Of a stretch of 40,000 nt of DNA, positions 11,100-20,045 are shown one piece after another. Below the pieces are notes generated by a model. The model worked only from the letters and a program-made list of their open reading frames with translations. It searched no databases and was not told the origin of the DNA. Numbering within the stretch: position 1 is the first letter of the stretch; each line of letters opens with the position of its first letter. The stretch comes from Symbiodinium natans (Eukaryota > Sar > Dinophyceae > Suessiales > Symbiodiniaceae): NCBI GenBank assembly GCA_905221605.1, contig CAJNDS010001413.1:701771-741770 (forward strand). The letters run 5' to 3'. A program made the position numbers and the translations under genes.

Positions 11100-11433
11100 A
11101 CGGGCACGCTTGTCAAGTACGATCTCATGTTTGCAATGCTGGTTGAAGTTCGAGACCTGGCAGGCTCGAGCCCCCAAGCAGATGGAATGCCCAGGGACGC
11201 GCTGCTCGACTCAACCACAAGAGTCTTGCAAGAGTCTGGAGTGTGCCTTCCTGCTTCAACCCCCCGATGAGCCCTGCAGGTACTACGTCTCCTCCAGCAG
11301 CTACGTGATTCAGAGTGTCCGGGATGAGTCCGGCCAGCTCCAGACCAAAGTGGACGAAAATCGTGGGCTTTGGACCAACATCCCAGGGCTCAAAGGCAGC
11401 CCAGTGTTCAGAGAGGACTCATATGAGGACTCA
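11100..11433 (+). pseudogene. Coding fragment with a one-base frameshift in a C run
   Basis: A good acceptor (CCTTCCACAG, ending at 11099) opens a frame beginning TGTLVKYDLMFAMLVEVRD. It stops at the TGA at 11268-11270, just after six C residues at 11260-11265. The adjacent frame carries on smoothly with DEPCRYYVSSSSYVIQSV up to the telomere-like block at 11435. Five C residues would join the two halves into one protein-like run of about 110 aa. Either the gene is broken, or the C run was miscounted in the assembly. The family is not recognised. The 3' end is cut off or interrupted by the CCCTAAA array. Confidence 0.45.
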
Positions 11434-11434
11434 A

Positions 11435-11550
11435 CAAACCCTAAACCCTAAACCCTAAACCCTAAACCCTAAACCCTAAACCCTAAACCCTAAACCCTAA
11501 ACCCTAAACCCTAATCCCTAATCCCTAAACCCTAAACCCTAAACCCTAAC
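11435..11550. repeat. Interstitial telomere-like array (CCCTAAA)n
   Basis: About 16 heptamers, with a few CCCTAAT variants near 11515-11530. It starts inside or immediately after the coding-like segment ending at 11433. Confidence 0.95.
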
Positions 11551-11717
11551 CTTCTGAGGGCCCTCTTTCTTTTGTTGCGTGCCGTGAGGCGGTCAGCGCT
11601 CCTCCTCCTCGGAAGCCAGCCAGCGGCTGCGCGATGCACAGCAGGAGATGCGGCAGACGCAGGCCTAGAGCCCTCGGAGGGTTACGCGGTCTGGGTGTTG
11701 TAGGTGTTGTGTGTGAA

Positions 11718-11826
11718 ATGGTCACTTCTCCAAAATATGGTCCTTTTGGGGGTCCTTATTATTATAAGGTAGCCCCTCTTATTGAGGCTACCCCAAAACA
11801 GGACCATAATTCAGAGAACTATCCAT
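11718..11826. mobile_element. Foldback (MITE-like) hairpin element
   Basis: The arms at 11736-11755 (TATGGTCCTTTTGGGG) and 11790-11808 (CCCCAAAACAGGACCATA) are inverted complements with one extra base. The similarity extends outward imperfectly (ACTTCTCCAAAA against the complement of TTCAGAGAAC). A second nested hairpin, GGTAGCC/GGCTACC, fills the centre. It has no coding capacity. It looks like a short non-autonomous foldback element or a structured spacer; no target duplication was established. Confidence 0.5.
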
Positions 11827-12039
11827 ATGGTTTCGCATGTTTGTGCAGTGGCGGCACTGAGTCTGACGTGATTTTCATACCCTTGTCAGGCGCAGATCGA
11901 CCAAGCCATGGATGAAATGAATCAGGCACCCTGCAAAGCCCTTGCACCGCCGGAGCTGCGGAGGGATACATCGGATACGTCAAGTGCACTTTTTGCTAGA
12001 AACTCTACACTTCACTGGACGAGTTGAGCCGCTACACAG

Positions 12040-12118
12040 GAAATCCGGCACAGCCTGTTGGATTCTGGACTCTCGGGCCTTGTAACAGGAGATGGCGGCT
12101 GCCTTTGGATCGCCTTTG
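12040..12118 (+). CDS. Exon with OTU-like GDGxCLW motif
   Basis: The acceptor GCTACACAG opens the frame EIRHSLLDSGLSGLVTGDGG, continuing CLWIAF. The exon ends at TTTG|GTGGGC. The GDGGCLW string resembles the catalytic GDGNCLF loop of OTU-type cysteine proteases (deubiquitinases), with the Cys as nucleophile, but no catalytic His was found and the match is short. Joined across the intron 12119-12280, which shares a G at both borders, it runs in frame into the exon at 12280. Confidence 0.4.
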
Positions 12119-12279
12119 GTGGGCTTGCCTGAGACCCAGTACATTGCCAAGCACAGCAAAGTACACGAGGGTCGATCTCGGCGCCTAAAAATTGCCGACT
12201 CTGCCAGCTCTCCCCGTACTCAGGTACCCCTACTGAATAGCATCTCTGTGGGCAGCTCAGGCCTCAGAATCCTCCACAG

Positions 12280-12433
12280 GTCATTCAGCAGCATGGGATA
12301 GGGCCCAAGTCGCGTCCGTTTGCGCAAGGCTGGGTGGCGCTACGAAATTACGTTGCTGCGAAGCACAGTGTCCCCTTCAAGGGAGCATCTGGGCGTGCAA
12401 AAGTTTTCAACAGCTACTGGCCAATCGTGCCTG
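12280..12433 (+). CDS. Exon downstream of the OTU-like exon
   Basis: After the acceptor CCTCCACAG the frame reads VIQQHGIGPKSRPFAQGWVA, continues for about 30 more residues and ends with NSYWPIVP before a GTAGTG donor. The sequence is compositionally protein-like. It splices in phase with the 12040-12118 exon if the shared G is counted once. Together they suggest part of a nucleus-encoded enzyme, possibly an OTU-like protease; the function remains inferred. Confidence 0.45.
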
Positions 12434-12648
12434 GTAGTGTTAAGGGGTCGATTTCAAAATTGTGTCAGTAGCTGTAGAAGCGGTGGCAGCCACCATAGCA
12501 GCAGAGGCTGTTTCGCATGACCTCTCGAAAGACTCGGGTACAGAGAAACTCTGTTGTACAGAGGGTAAGGAAAAGATACTTCATCCTGCGACGTGTGCAT
12601 GTGCTCGTGTTTGCCCAAGCGCTCCCTAGCGGATCCCTGTCTTGCCAG

Positions 12649-12900
12649 GATTATGAAGCAGCCACGGCGTGTTTGCTCGAAGGGCTGCTGCCCCAGCCCT
12701 TTCTGCATGACGAGCTAAACCGTGTTCTCTATAGCTGGTCTTGGCAGTGGCTTGCAGCGCTTGCGGCTTTGAGCTGGCTTCGAGTCAAACTGCACAGGCT
12801 GCGCTACACTGAGCCGCTGGAGCTTCTGCAGCTTGTTCGGGGAGTACTTGCCGAGGTGGTCATGCTTTCATTGCGAGTGCTTAACACTTTGCCGCTTTGA
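12649..12900 (+). CDS. Probable terminal exon, unknown protein
   Basis: A pyrimidine-rich acceptor (CCCTGTCTTGCCAG) precedes a frame beginning DYEAATACLLEGLLPQPFLH. It contains hydrophobic stretches (WQWLAALAALSWL and LLQLVRGVLAEVVML) and ends with a TGA at 12898-12900. The frame is also open upstream to an ATG at 12517. It may be the last exon of the gene starting upstream of 12040. The two helices could be amphipathic or membrane-associated. Confidence 0.4.
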   Translation, partial: DYEAATACLLEGLLPQPFLHDELNRVLYSWSWQWLAALAALSWLRVKLHRLRYTEPLELLQLVRGVLAEVVMLSLRVLNTLPL

Positions 12901-13660
12901 GTGTTTCGTCGTTTTTTGTATCATCCTGCCTGCTTGGGTTCCGGGCTTATCTACAGAGGAGTGATGACGGCGTCCATGCTACCAAAATGCGTCCATCCCC
13001 TTTGAAGCAGGGAATAAAGGATAGACTGGGGGCTGGTGTGTGGTCACTGAATAATGTCTGCCCTTGAACAGAGAGGTAGCAGTCAATGTAGATGGAGTCT
13101 GCGTCAGGTGATCAAAAAGGAGGAGGCTGCTACAGAATTGGCGAAGGAGCCCTGTGCCAGCGGGCTGGAGCGAGGTCTGTGAGCAAGATTTGGAGTTGTT
13201 CGTAGGGTCCCTCTTCCGGGAACTTTGGTCAGAATCGCTTGTAGAAGGACCTTGAGAGGCGACCCTAATTCGAGACTACTAAAGATGAGGCAAAACGCTT
13301 GAGATTGTCACGTCGAGGAAGCCCGTGCCAAGCGCGGATCCGGTTTCAGCTCGAAGCAGGCCTATGCAACTTTTGGCCGAGTGGTAGTGAGAGTGCTTCA
13401 ATTGCCCGAGATGCATGTCATCACCAGGCGGAGGCTGAAGCCGTTGAGAAGGACAAGGACCCAAAGGAGGCCCGTTTGAGGGGTGACCGAGATCTTTGAA
13501 CATCCTTGAACAGTTGTAGCCGATTGTAGCCTTCGGCCTGCAGAGCACGAGCTCAATTGGCGGAAGAACAGCCCGGCCATCCACTATGGCCGTACTTGAG
13601 GAAAGGGATGTTCATCTTGGGGCTATGCAAACAGTGCACGTGCCCTCTGTTTTTCTTAGT
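12901..13660. other. No supported gene
   Basis: Overlapping short frames on both strands without motifs. This is probably intergenic, between the gene ending at 12900 and the exon-like segments after 13660. Confidence 0.35.
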
Positions 13661-13670
13661 GCAGGGAGCC

Positions 13671-14165
13671 ATCAGATCAATATTACCTCGGAGGCCGCAA
13701 CAAGGCGCTGGCGACGGACCCTGCGTGCAGTGTTCAATGCCGAGGTTTCGTTGCCATCCCCATGCTTGCAGTAGATAGATGGCCAGTGCTTTGTTTGCAC
13801 AGTGCAAGGCCGCCACGGCCATGTTGGGTGACCTACAAGACATGTACAAGTCGGCAGAGTTCGAGAGGCGCATGCCGCATGACATGACGTTGAGACGCCA
13901 GCATTTTCGACATCAGCTCAGAGCATTGCAAAGCAAGTCACTTGTGGGATGCTGCCACGGTCGAATCCCTACAGGTCCTGACAGTCTTGCAAAAGAATCC
14001 ATGCATGCATATCTGCCTATCCTTGGCCCTGCATGGCCTTTTATTTTTTTGGGACTGCTGCTGAAGTCAGGGCCGCCCGTGGACTCAACGTTCGCTGGAA
14101 AAACAGCGGGAAGCTCTACGCGGAGAAGATGGCTGCTGGCCTGCAGTGGGCAGAACAGGAGGGCA
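13671..14165 (+). CDS. Cluster of exon-like segments, unknown multi-exon gene
   Basis: Three stretches look coding but lie in different frames, as expected for spliced exons. The first, at 13671-13744, follows a strong acceptor (CTGTTTTTCTTAGTGCAG). The second, at about 13812-13935, follows TTTGCACAGTGCAAG and reads MLGDLQDMYKSAEFERRMPH. The third, at about 14050-14160, reads EVRAARGLNVRWKNSGKLYA. The last runs into the CT microsatellite. No family is recognised, and the exact borders are uncertain. Confidence 0.3.
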
Positions 14166-14173
14166 GCTTCATC

Positions 14174-14175
<2 letters not shown>

Positions 14176-14212
<37 letters not shown>

Positions 14213-14213
14213 G
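14176..14213. repeat. (CT)n microsatellite
   Basis: A nearly pure CT dinucleotide run with one TTT interruption. It could serve as an extended pyrimidine tract of an intron. Confidence 0.9.
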
Positions 14214-14429
14214 AAAGGGAAAGGCAGGTCGCAAGTTCGGACAAATTACCTGTCAGCAGCCCCATCTGGCTACGTTTAGACGATGGCCGTATCATAGTGT
14301 CAGGAAATTAGTCGGAAAGTTCCGAGGCCGATATCGAGGAGCTTTGCCTCAAAGAGGCTCCCCACTGCTAGCTTGCGTTTAGCTTTGACAAGGAGATTGC
14401 AACCTAGGCATGGAACGAAGTCGTGTTTA

Positions 14430-14698
14430 TGGTTGACATGTGTGGAGGTGACCTCGGTTTCTGTGCTAAAGACAGAGATGAGGAGTTTCATGTGCTTTGC
14501 AAGGCATGTGGCTGTAGACAGCCCCCTTCCGCAGTGTTGGCTTTGGCTCAAAAAATTCTCGGGGCCAAGAACCCCACAAGTCGTGGTCCGCCCCTCAACC
14601 TCGCAAAGTGTTCACAACGCAGTCCCTTCTTGGTCTCCATGATGCTAAGGCCAGCAGAAGACATGCCCCGAAGGCGCAGGAGAGCTGGGAGTATGCTC
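14430..14698 (+). CDS. Cysteine-containing coding-like segment ending at a telomere-like block
   Basis: The frame reads MVDMCGGDLGFCAKDRDEEF, then CKACGCRQPP, with a CxxC-rich N-terminal half that could bind a metal. It becomes Arg-rich and runs into the CCCTAAA block at 14699, so the C-terminus is not natural. No named zinc-finger family is matched. It could be one or two exons. Confidence 0.3.
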
Positions 14699-14754
14699 CT
14701 AAACCCTAAACCCTAAACCCTAAACCCTAAACCCTAAACCCAAAACCCAAAACC
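14699..14754. repeat. Interstitial telomere-like array (CCCTAAA)n
   Basis: About seven heptamers ending in two CCCAAAA variants. Confidence 0.95.
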
Positions 14755-14864
14755 CTTCGCTCAACGCGTGACTGAGACTTGGCGTCCCAGGACTGGAGCC
14801 ACCGTCGCCGTCGCAGCCACACAGGCTCGCGTGCGCAACAGCCAATACACCTGTCAACTGTGTT

Positions 14865-15290
14865 TTGCGATGGCCCATCTGCCAGGTCACCGCTGGACTT
14901 TCTCCTTCTTCCCCCTTGACAGCGGAAGATGAGGACCAACCAGTGCAAGTACTATCGAATGTTGCAAGTACAAGTCGTCCCATGCTCGGCTCGAGCGACT
15001 GGCACTTGTCAATTGGAGCCAAACTGGTAGCTGAGAAAGCAGGAGCGGTCCATGCGCACTCAAGTCTTCGAGAAGACAAAGATGTGCTGGTTCCTGAGCT
15101 TTCTGCGGCCCTAAGCACGAGTTGGATGAGATGTCTCGGAGCGCAGCATGACTTGCCGGAGGCAAATTCCACATTTTGGGCGCCTGCACCAAGGCATGGG
15201 TGCGGTGTCCTTGTCAGCTCTTTCAACCACAATCTCAGTGAAGCTGTACTTGCAACCCCCTATGCAGTCTTCCTATGGGGTCATGATTGA
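14865..15290 (+). CDS. Possible coding segment, unknown
   Basis: An open frame of 141 codons includes the protein-like run AEDEDQPVQVLSNVASTSRP and a later acidic/Ser-rich part. A minus-strand frame of 170 codons covers the same bases, so the call is weak. No domain is recognised. Confidence 0.25.
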   Translation: MRWPICQVTAGLSPSSPLTAEDEDQPVQVLSNVASTSRPMLGSSDWHLSIGAKLVAEKAGAVHAHSSLREDKDVLVPELSAALSTSWMRCLGAQHDLPEANSTFWAPAPRHGCGVLVSSFNHNLSEAVLATPYAVFLWGHD

Positions 15291-15495
15291 ACCCTACAAA
15301 CCCCAAAAGGTTCGAAACCCGAATCGTGCAAGGGAGGTGGGTAGGGCGACTGTGCCCAGGGGAGCAGCTGCCGCTTTGCGCACTCCCAGTCGCTGAGCCA
15401 AGTGACGGTTTGTTGGCGGAGCACCTGCACTCTTGTGAGTTGGTTCCCCTTGTGTGTGCACTGGTTTTCAGGGTAGGAGAGCTCTGGTTATCAAG

Positions 15496-15575
15496 CACCC
15501 CCCCCCCCCCACAAAAGGGGCCTGTCCCAAATGTAGAACACCCCCCCCCCCCCCCAAAAAAAAAAAAAAAAAAAA
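15496..15575. repeat. Poly-C and poly-C/poly-A homopolymer tracts
   Basis: A C run of about 12 (15498-15510), then a C run of about 15 joined directly to an A run of about 21 (15541-15576). Pro/Lys-rich frames through it are artefacts. Confidence 0.9.
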
Positions 15576-15809
15576 GGAGAGAGAAAAAGAAGCTGCATCG
15601 GACGCGACACCAGGTCGGAGTTGCAGTGCCTCCCCGATCTGGTGCAGTGCTCAGAGTGGCTCTGGGAGAGGCAAAAGTGGTTCTTAGTGGTAGGGAATTG
15701 GGGGAATGAGGTGCCCTACACATGGTGTTCTCATGAAGTGCATGGAGTTCCCTCTACTTCCCTACTAAGAGCTAGCAAGTCGAATTCGTGGAGTCGAAGC
15801 CCTGCCCAG

Positions 15810-15904
15810 GCGTGCACCAAACTTTGCAAGACCTTGATCGCCACTGGTGGCTGTGATAATCCCGACTGCCGATACGCTCACAGCCAGGAGGAGCATCACT
15901 TCCT
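15810..15904 (+). CDS. CCCH zinc-finger exon
   Basis: The exon lies between the acceptor CCTGCCCAG (ending at 15809) and a canonical GTGAGT donor (15905-15910). It encodes ACTKLCKTLIATGGCDNPDC followed by RYAHSQEEHHF. The spacing is C-x8-C-x4-C-x3-H, the pattern of CCCH (C3H1) zinc fingers. These usually bind single-stranded RNA and act in mRNA processing or stability. Only one finger is visible; further fingers and the rest of the protein would be in other exons I could not place. The match to the finger is strong, the gene model weak. Confidence 0.7.
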
Positions 15905-16046
15905 GTGAGTCCTTAGTCCTAAGGCCCTAAGGGGCGTTTAGGGGGGTTCTTTTTCAGACGGCGCGCCGCGAGCTGTGACAAGTCTGAGCTCCTGAGCTCT
16001 GTCCCTTACCCCACGGTTGTGACTTGAAGTTCTTGGAGAGCTGGAG

Positions 16047-16144
16047 CCCCTAAACCCTAATCCCTAAACCTAAACCCTAAACCCTAAACCCCAAACCCTA
16101 AACCCTAAACCCTAAACCCCAAACCCTAAACCCTAAACCCTAAA
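16047..16144. repeat. Interstitial telomere-like array (CCCTAAA)n with CCCCAAA variants
   Basis: About 13 units with two CCCCAAA variants and one shortened unit. It lies shortly after the CCCH exon. Confidence 0.95.
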
Positions 16145-16672
16145 GGCTTGAAAGTGTACTTGAGGCAATACCGGATGAACAGATGTATAAGTGTTTCGTT
16201 CTGAATTGGGCGAGGGCTTGCCTTTGCAGGAGCTGCGGCCACTGCCCTTCCCTGATGTTGAACGTGAGAAGGACATGGTTATCGTGGTTGTATATTTACA
16301 CAGTTGCTGTCTTCATGCCGGATGCTTTAAGGCACACGCTGCACTGGACTTTGCCAAGACATGAGGCAGTCAGTTTGACATGATTACGCAGGACATGCGG
16401 CACTTTGAACTGCCGCATCTCAGCCGCAGTCAGCATGTGTCAATGCCAGCCGACTTGGTTTGATGGAGACAACTGCTTGCAGGGTAAGTCGCTAGCAACC
16501 TGTCTTGGGCCCAAGTGGAGACTTACGTTCTTTCGACCTTATGGTTTGAAACGCTAGTGCCGCGGTACTGTACCTTTCATACTGCGCTTTGGCGCCTCGT
16601 GCGCTCAGTAAGAAACTACGCACCTTGGCTAGATTATCTATCAGCAGCTTCTGAATTTGAGAAAAGTTGTCC

Positions 16673-16930
16673 ATCATCATCATCATCACCCTCATCATCA
16701 TTAGACAGAAAGTACCTGTTACAATGCATGTGTGTGTGTGTATATATATATATATATTGCGCGACAAACCCCACGACATACGTATGAAACAAGTGGGCGC
16801 GACATACGTATGTAACACAGGCGGGGGTCGGGACACCGCGACATACCCCTATTTAGAGCCACAGCCATATCGATATATTATATGTATACGTACATATGTA
16901 TATATATATATATATACACATACGGATATA
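16673..16930. repeat. Cluster of microsatellites (TCA)n, (TG)n(TA)n, (TA)n
   Basis: (TCA)n lies at 16673-16702, GT then TA at 16728-16757, a GACATACGTATG direct repeat at 16774-16816, and TA-rich DNA at 16870-16925. This AT-rich patch produces Tyr/Ile-rich artefactual frames. Confidence 0.85.
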
Positions 16931-17045
16931 TCCTCATTCTCTCAGGCTGGCCGCGGGCGAGGTCCGACCTGGTGTCCGGCGCAGTCCGGGCCTTGCCAGG
17001 GTGTGGAAACTGCTTCACGGTATATGGACATGTGTATGCATGTAC

Positions 17046-17132
17046 GATTGTATTGTATTGTATTGTATTGTAATGTAATGTATTGTATTGTATTGTATTG
17101 TATTGTATTGTATTGTATTGTATTGTATTGTA
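17046..17132. repeat. Pentanucleotide microsatellite (TATTG)n
   Basis: About 17 copies of a 5-bp unit (ATTGT on the + strand) with a few TAATG variants in the middle. The following 100 bp contains degenerate TATATTACACATTATGTATTG words, probably older copies. Confidence 0.9.
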
Positions 17133-17299
17133 TATTCACATGATCTTATATTTGAGTTATATATCAGATATTGTATATTACACATTATGTATTGTATATC
17201 GCACATTATATACTCTATGTTGCATGTCATATGGTGGTATATTATATTCCGTATCATATTGGCTGCTTCTGTCATTGTGCGTCATGGGCGTTGCAGAAA

Positions 17300-18440
17300 A
17301 GGGTCTTGCCAAACCAGCAGTTCCAGGAGCTGTCCGTTCAAGATGCCACGTTGCTGTCATTTGCCTGTGCCGGACTTCGTTTATGTCTTTTACTTCTGCT
17401 GGTGGGGATGCTTGTTGTTGTGGTGTTCCAACTATGTCTTATTTTCCAGATGTTCACCACGTCCCGTATGCGAAGCTCTAAAGCCTCTTCATTACGTGAA
17501 CCAACTCGCTCTTTCATTGGACACCTGCCTGTGCTGGTTGTTCCTAGTTGCAGTCTGGACAAAGGCTCCTCAGCCATGTCGATGACGGCTCTGCAAAAGG
17601 ACAAGGCCATTGCACCTCTAATTATAAGAGAGCTGCAGGAGTTTGAGTATGAAGCACAAGGAAGTTGAAGGGCAGAAACCGGCACGCCGTCAGGCATTCC
17701 AGACCTTCATGCAGATAGGTCAGGCAGCTCAGGCCAGGGCGCCTCTCAACCGATTGGGGTGTACTTCAGTGTATTGAGGGTTCTCGTTTCTTGCGCAGCG
17801 GGGGTACAGAAAGTCCAGGGGTCAAAGAAGGAGGCGGTCCAGCAAACGGAGTGCCAGGCGCATGCTGCAGAGGCGCGACGCCTACATGCTGCCGCTGCAG
17901 AGATCCAGGCCCATGGTTTGGCGCGATCTGGCGCGTCGGACCTGTGGGTCCAGCCGTGCCAAGATGCAAAGTGCTCTTCATTCCAGGGTGTTTCAGGGAC
18001 ATTTCTGTACCTGCAAGGAAGCATCTCTGTAAGCATTGTAGAAGACAGGCCGCCCACCTCACGGAAGATGTGCCGTACTACCTCAACCAAATGGGTATCT
18101 GCCCCAGTCGTCACTCTGGCATATCCCGAACGACTTTCGGCAGCTTCCAAGCTCTACGCAAGCGGACCCAGTCGGGCATGCAACGCTACACTAGCCAGTC
18201 AACACATAGACAGTTTCGTCGGCAGTTTACAGTGTTTAGCTCGACCAGGCTTGGATGCGATGAACATGCACGGGCAGGAGGCACCCGGTGTTGTCGTAAT
18301 CACACCTTGCCGCTGGTTGAGTCAGCCTTGCCTGCGCGCTGTTGATTCAAAAGAACAACGCTCTGCTTCATACAGCGCGCCGTTGGCTCAAATATACAGT
18401 TCACAAGCATCCCAGCTTCTCAGGGGTTTGGAGTGATCCC
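17300..18440 (+). other. Coding-like region of uncertain structure upstream of the PPR gene
   Basis: The + strand frames at 17303-17668 and 17759-18436 are open and partly protein-like. One includes the Ala/Glu-rich run AVQQTECQAHAAEARRLHAA; another includes HLCKHCRRQAAHLTEDVPYY with a CxxC. They use different frames and overlap each other, so splicing or chance must be involved. They could be 5' exons of the PPR gene beginning near 18.5 kb. No gene is called. Confidence 0.25.
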
Positions 18441-18561
18441 AAAGGTAGATTCGAGGCATCCCAAAGTCCCCGAAAACCAGTGGTCCATTTGTATCTTCGA
18501 GTCGTCGAGCCGATGGGTTTGCATGCTGGAGAGTTGAGCTGCAGAGATCGTTCAGGAATGC

Positions 18562-19048
18562 TTGCACCAAGCTTGCATGGCACTCCAGTGCTGCAACGCA
18601 GACCAAGCGGCGCACGCGGGGCCCCAGCTGTCGCTGAAGCTTCAAGCTTGGCGGCGGAACCCGCGTGGAGCTCTTCGCTCCTTGAGTGCTGGATGGGTGG
18701 AGGCTTCCCAAATTCTTCAGCTGCTTTTGGCAGCCTCCATTCAGACGAATGTGTATCACTTCAATGCGGTGTTGGGTGCTGTTGCTCGGGCCAAGCGGTG
18801 GCCCCGAGCACTTCAGATGCTGCGCAGCATGCGCAACCATCCGGAGACCGCTGCCGACGTGGTGAGCTTGAATGCTGCCATCCACGCCGGAGAGAAGGGG
18901 AGACTGTGGCAGGTAGCGCATGCACTGCTTCAATTGCTGCAAGAACTTGGCGGCGTCCCAAGCAGCATCAGTTACAACAGCTGCATCAGCGCATGCAGCG
19001 GAAGAGCTTGGCCCCATGCCGTTGCTCTCGCAAATGCCATGGTCTCCG
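18562..19048 (+). CDS. PPR protein, exon 1 of the visible array
   Basis: The frame contains at least three degenerate pentatricopeptide repeats, each with the central N-[AS]-[VAC] helix start: VYHFNAVLGAVARAKRWPRA, VVSLNAAIHAGEKGRLWQVA and SISYNSCISACSGRAWPHAV. PPR proteins are helical RNA-binding proteins that usually act on mitochondrial or plastid transcripts. The exon ends MVS|GGTAATG, and skipping to 19176 gives MVS-DVITCNAV in phase. The upstream border is uncertain; an acceptor at 18720 is possible, and the part before it looks less regular. No organelle targeting peptide is visible because the true start is not located. It lies on the strand opposite the transposon in its downstream intron. 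Confidence 0.7.
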
Positions 19049-19175
19049 GTAATGCCGCCCCTGTCCCTAGGTTGCAATTTCGCTCACTCACGGGCATCTA
19101 ATATATGGCTCAGCACGCGCAGGCGTATTAATCGCACGACAAAACTTTGTAACATACTACCCTTCATGTACCCAG

Positions 19176-19291
19176 GATGTGATTACTTGCAATGCAGTCG
19201 GCAGCGCATGCAGCGTGGTCGATTGGAGGCGGCAACTTGGCTGCACATCGGACAGCAGCTGTACGGTGTCAAGACATGTTCAGGAACCTGA
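19176..19291 (+). CDS. PPR protein, exon 2
   Basis: After the acceptor TGTACCCAG the frame reads DVITCNAVGSACSVVDWRRQ, the start of a PPR helix pair. It splices in phase with exon 1 across an intron of 128 nt, whose border can be shifted by one because a G is repeated at each end. The 3' limit is uncertain: the in-frame sequence loses PPR character after about 25 residues. Confidence 0.55.
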
Positions 19292-19428
19292 GTGGTTCGA
19301 CATACTCTCTTTCCTTGTAGCATGACATTCATAAACTAGCTGTACGGCAATCAACATTATGCCTCGAAAATGAGTTCTGACATTTCCCACCTCGGAAGGG
19401 CAGCCAAACACTGCCAAATGCCAAATAG

Positions 19429-19560
19429 ATGTACCGTTCCAAGAACATCGTAGCAAAATGTGTTGAAAGGTCCGCGGCCTACCTATCGCGATTGCACGCT
19501 GCAGTGGTCCTGCCCGACGTCATCAGCCACAATACAGTTGCCAGCTCAGAGCCTGTCAAG
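19429..19560 (+). CDS. PPR protein, exon 3, ending at the transposon-bearing intron
   Basis: The frame contains LHAAVVLPDVISHNTVASSE, matching the DVxSxNT start of a PPR helix, and ends EPVK|GTGAGT at a canonical donor in phase 0. The 5' border is uncertain; acceptors near 19450, 19468 or 19500 are possible. The next matching acceptor in phase 0 is at 25459, so the intron would be about 5.9 kb and contains the whole transposon. Confidence 0.55.
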
Positions 19561-19629
19561 GTGAGTCTCAGTTCACAACTTTATAGGGCTCTTAAGGGAA
19601 GGGGGGGGGGGGGCTCATGGGGGGTAGGT

Positions 19630-19646
19630 AACCCTAAACCCTAAAT
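19630..19646. repeat. Short telomere-like pair at the left edge of the transposon
   Basis: Two CCCTAAA units with an AAAT end, just outside the left terminal inverted repeat. A matching CCCTAAA tract in the same orientation begins just outside the right end at 25105. Confidence 0.85.
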
Positions 19647-19659
19647 CCTTCTGGAGGGC

Positions 19660-19688
19660 GGTGCGCTGTGGGGCCTGTGTTTTTTTTT
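19660..19688 (+). repeat. Left terminal inverted repeat of the transposon
   Basis: Reads GGTGCGCTGTGGGGCCTG, then TG and a run of T. It matches the complement of 25068-25095 with a single T/C difference. Confidence 0.85.
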
Positions 19689-20045
19689 TTAGTGTTTTTG
19701 CACTGCACAAGTGTTTAGAACGCAGGTGTGCATGCACATGACACTGTGTATCCTGGATACTCTATAGTTTTGAGCACGCGCGCATACACGGGATAATAAT
19801 TCATCCCAGAGACTCCATTCGTAGACCATACCTTGGCTGCCAGCAGAGTAAAACGAGAAAAAAAAGCTTTCCACGACTGTGGATACGTAACAGCAAGTGC
19901 AGCTCGCTCAGCAGCGATGTATTTCTTTTACCCCGTTCACGTCAGCACTCAGCTGTGCCTTGAAGCCCCTAGAATCCGGCTCCTTGGTTTCGCCTCTGAG
20001 TATATAAACTGGAGAGATACACACAGTGACACCGTGCTTTTCTTC

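Noticed and set aside
16667-17275. Tyr/Ile/Cys-rich frames around the TATTG and TA repeats
   Set aside because: Microsatellite translations with no independent coding evidence.
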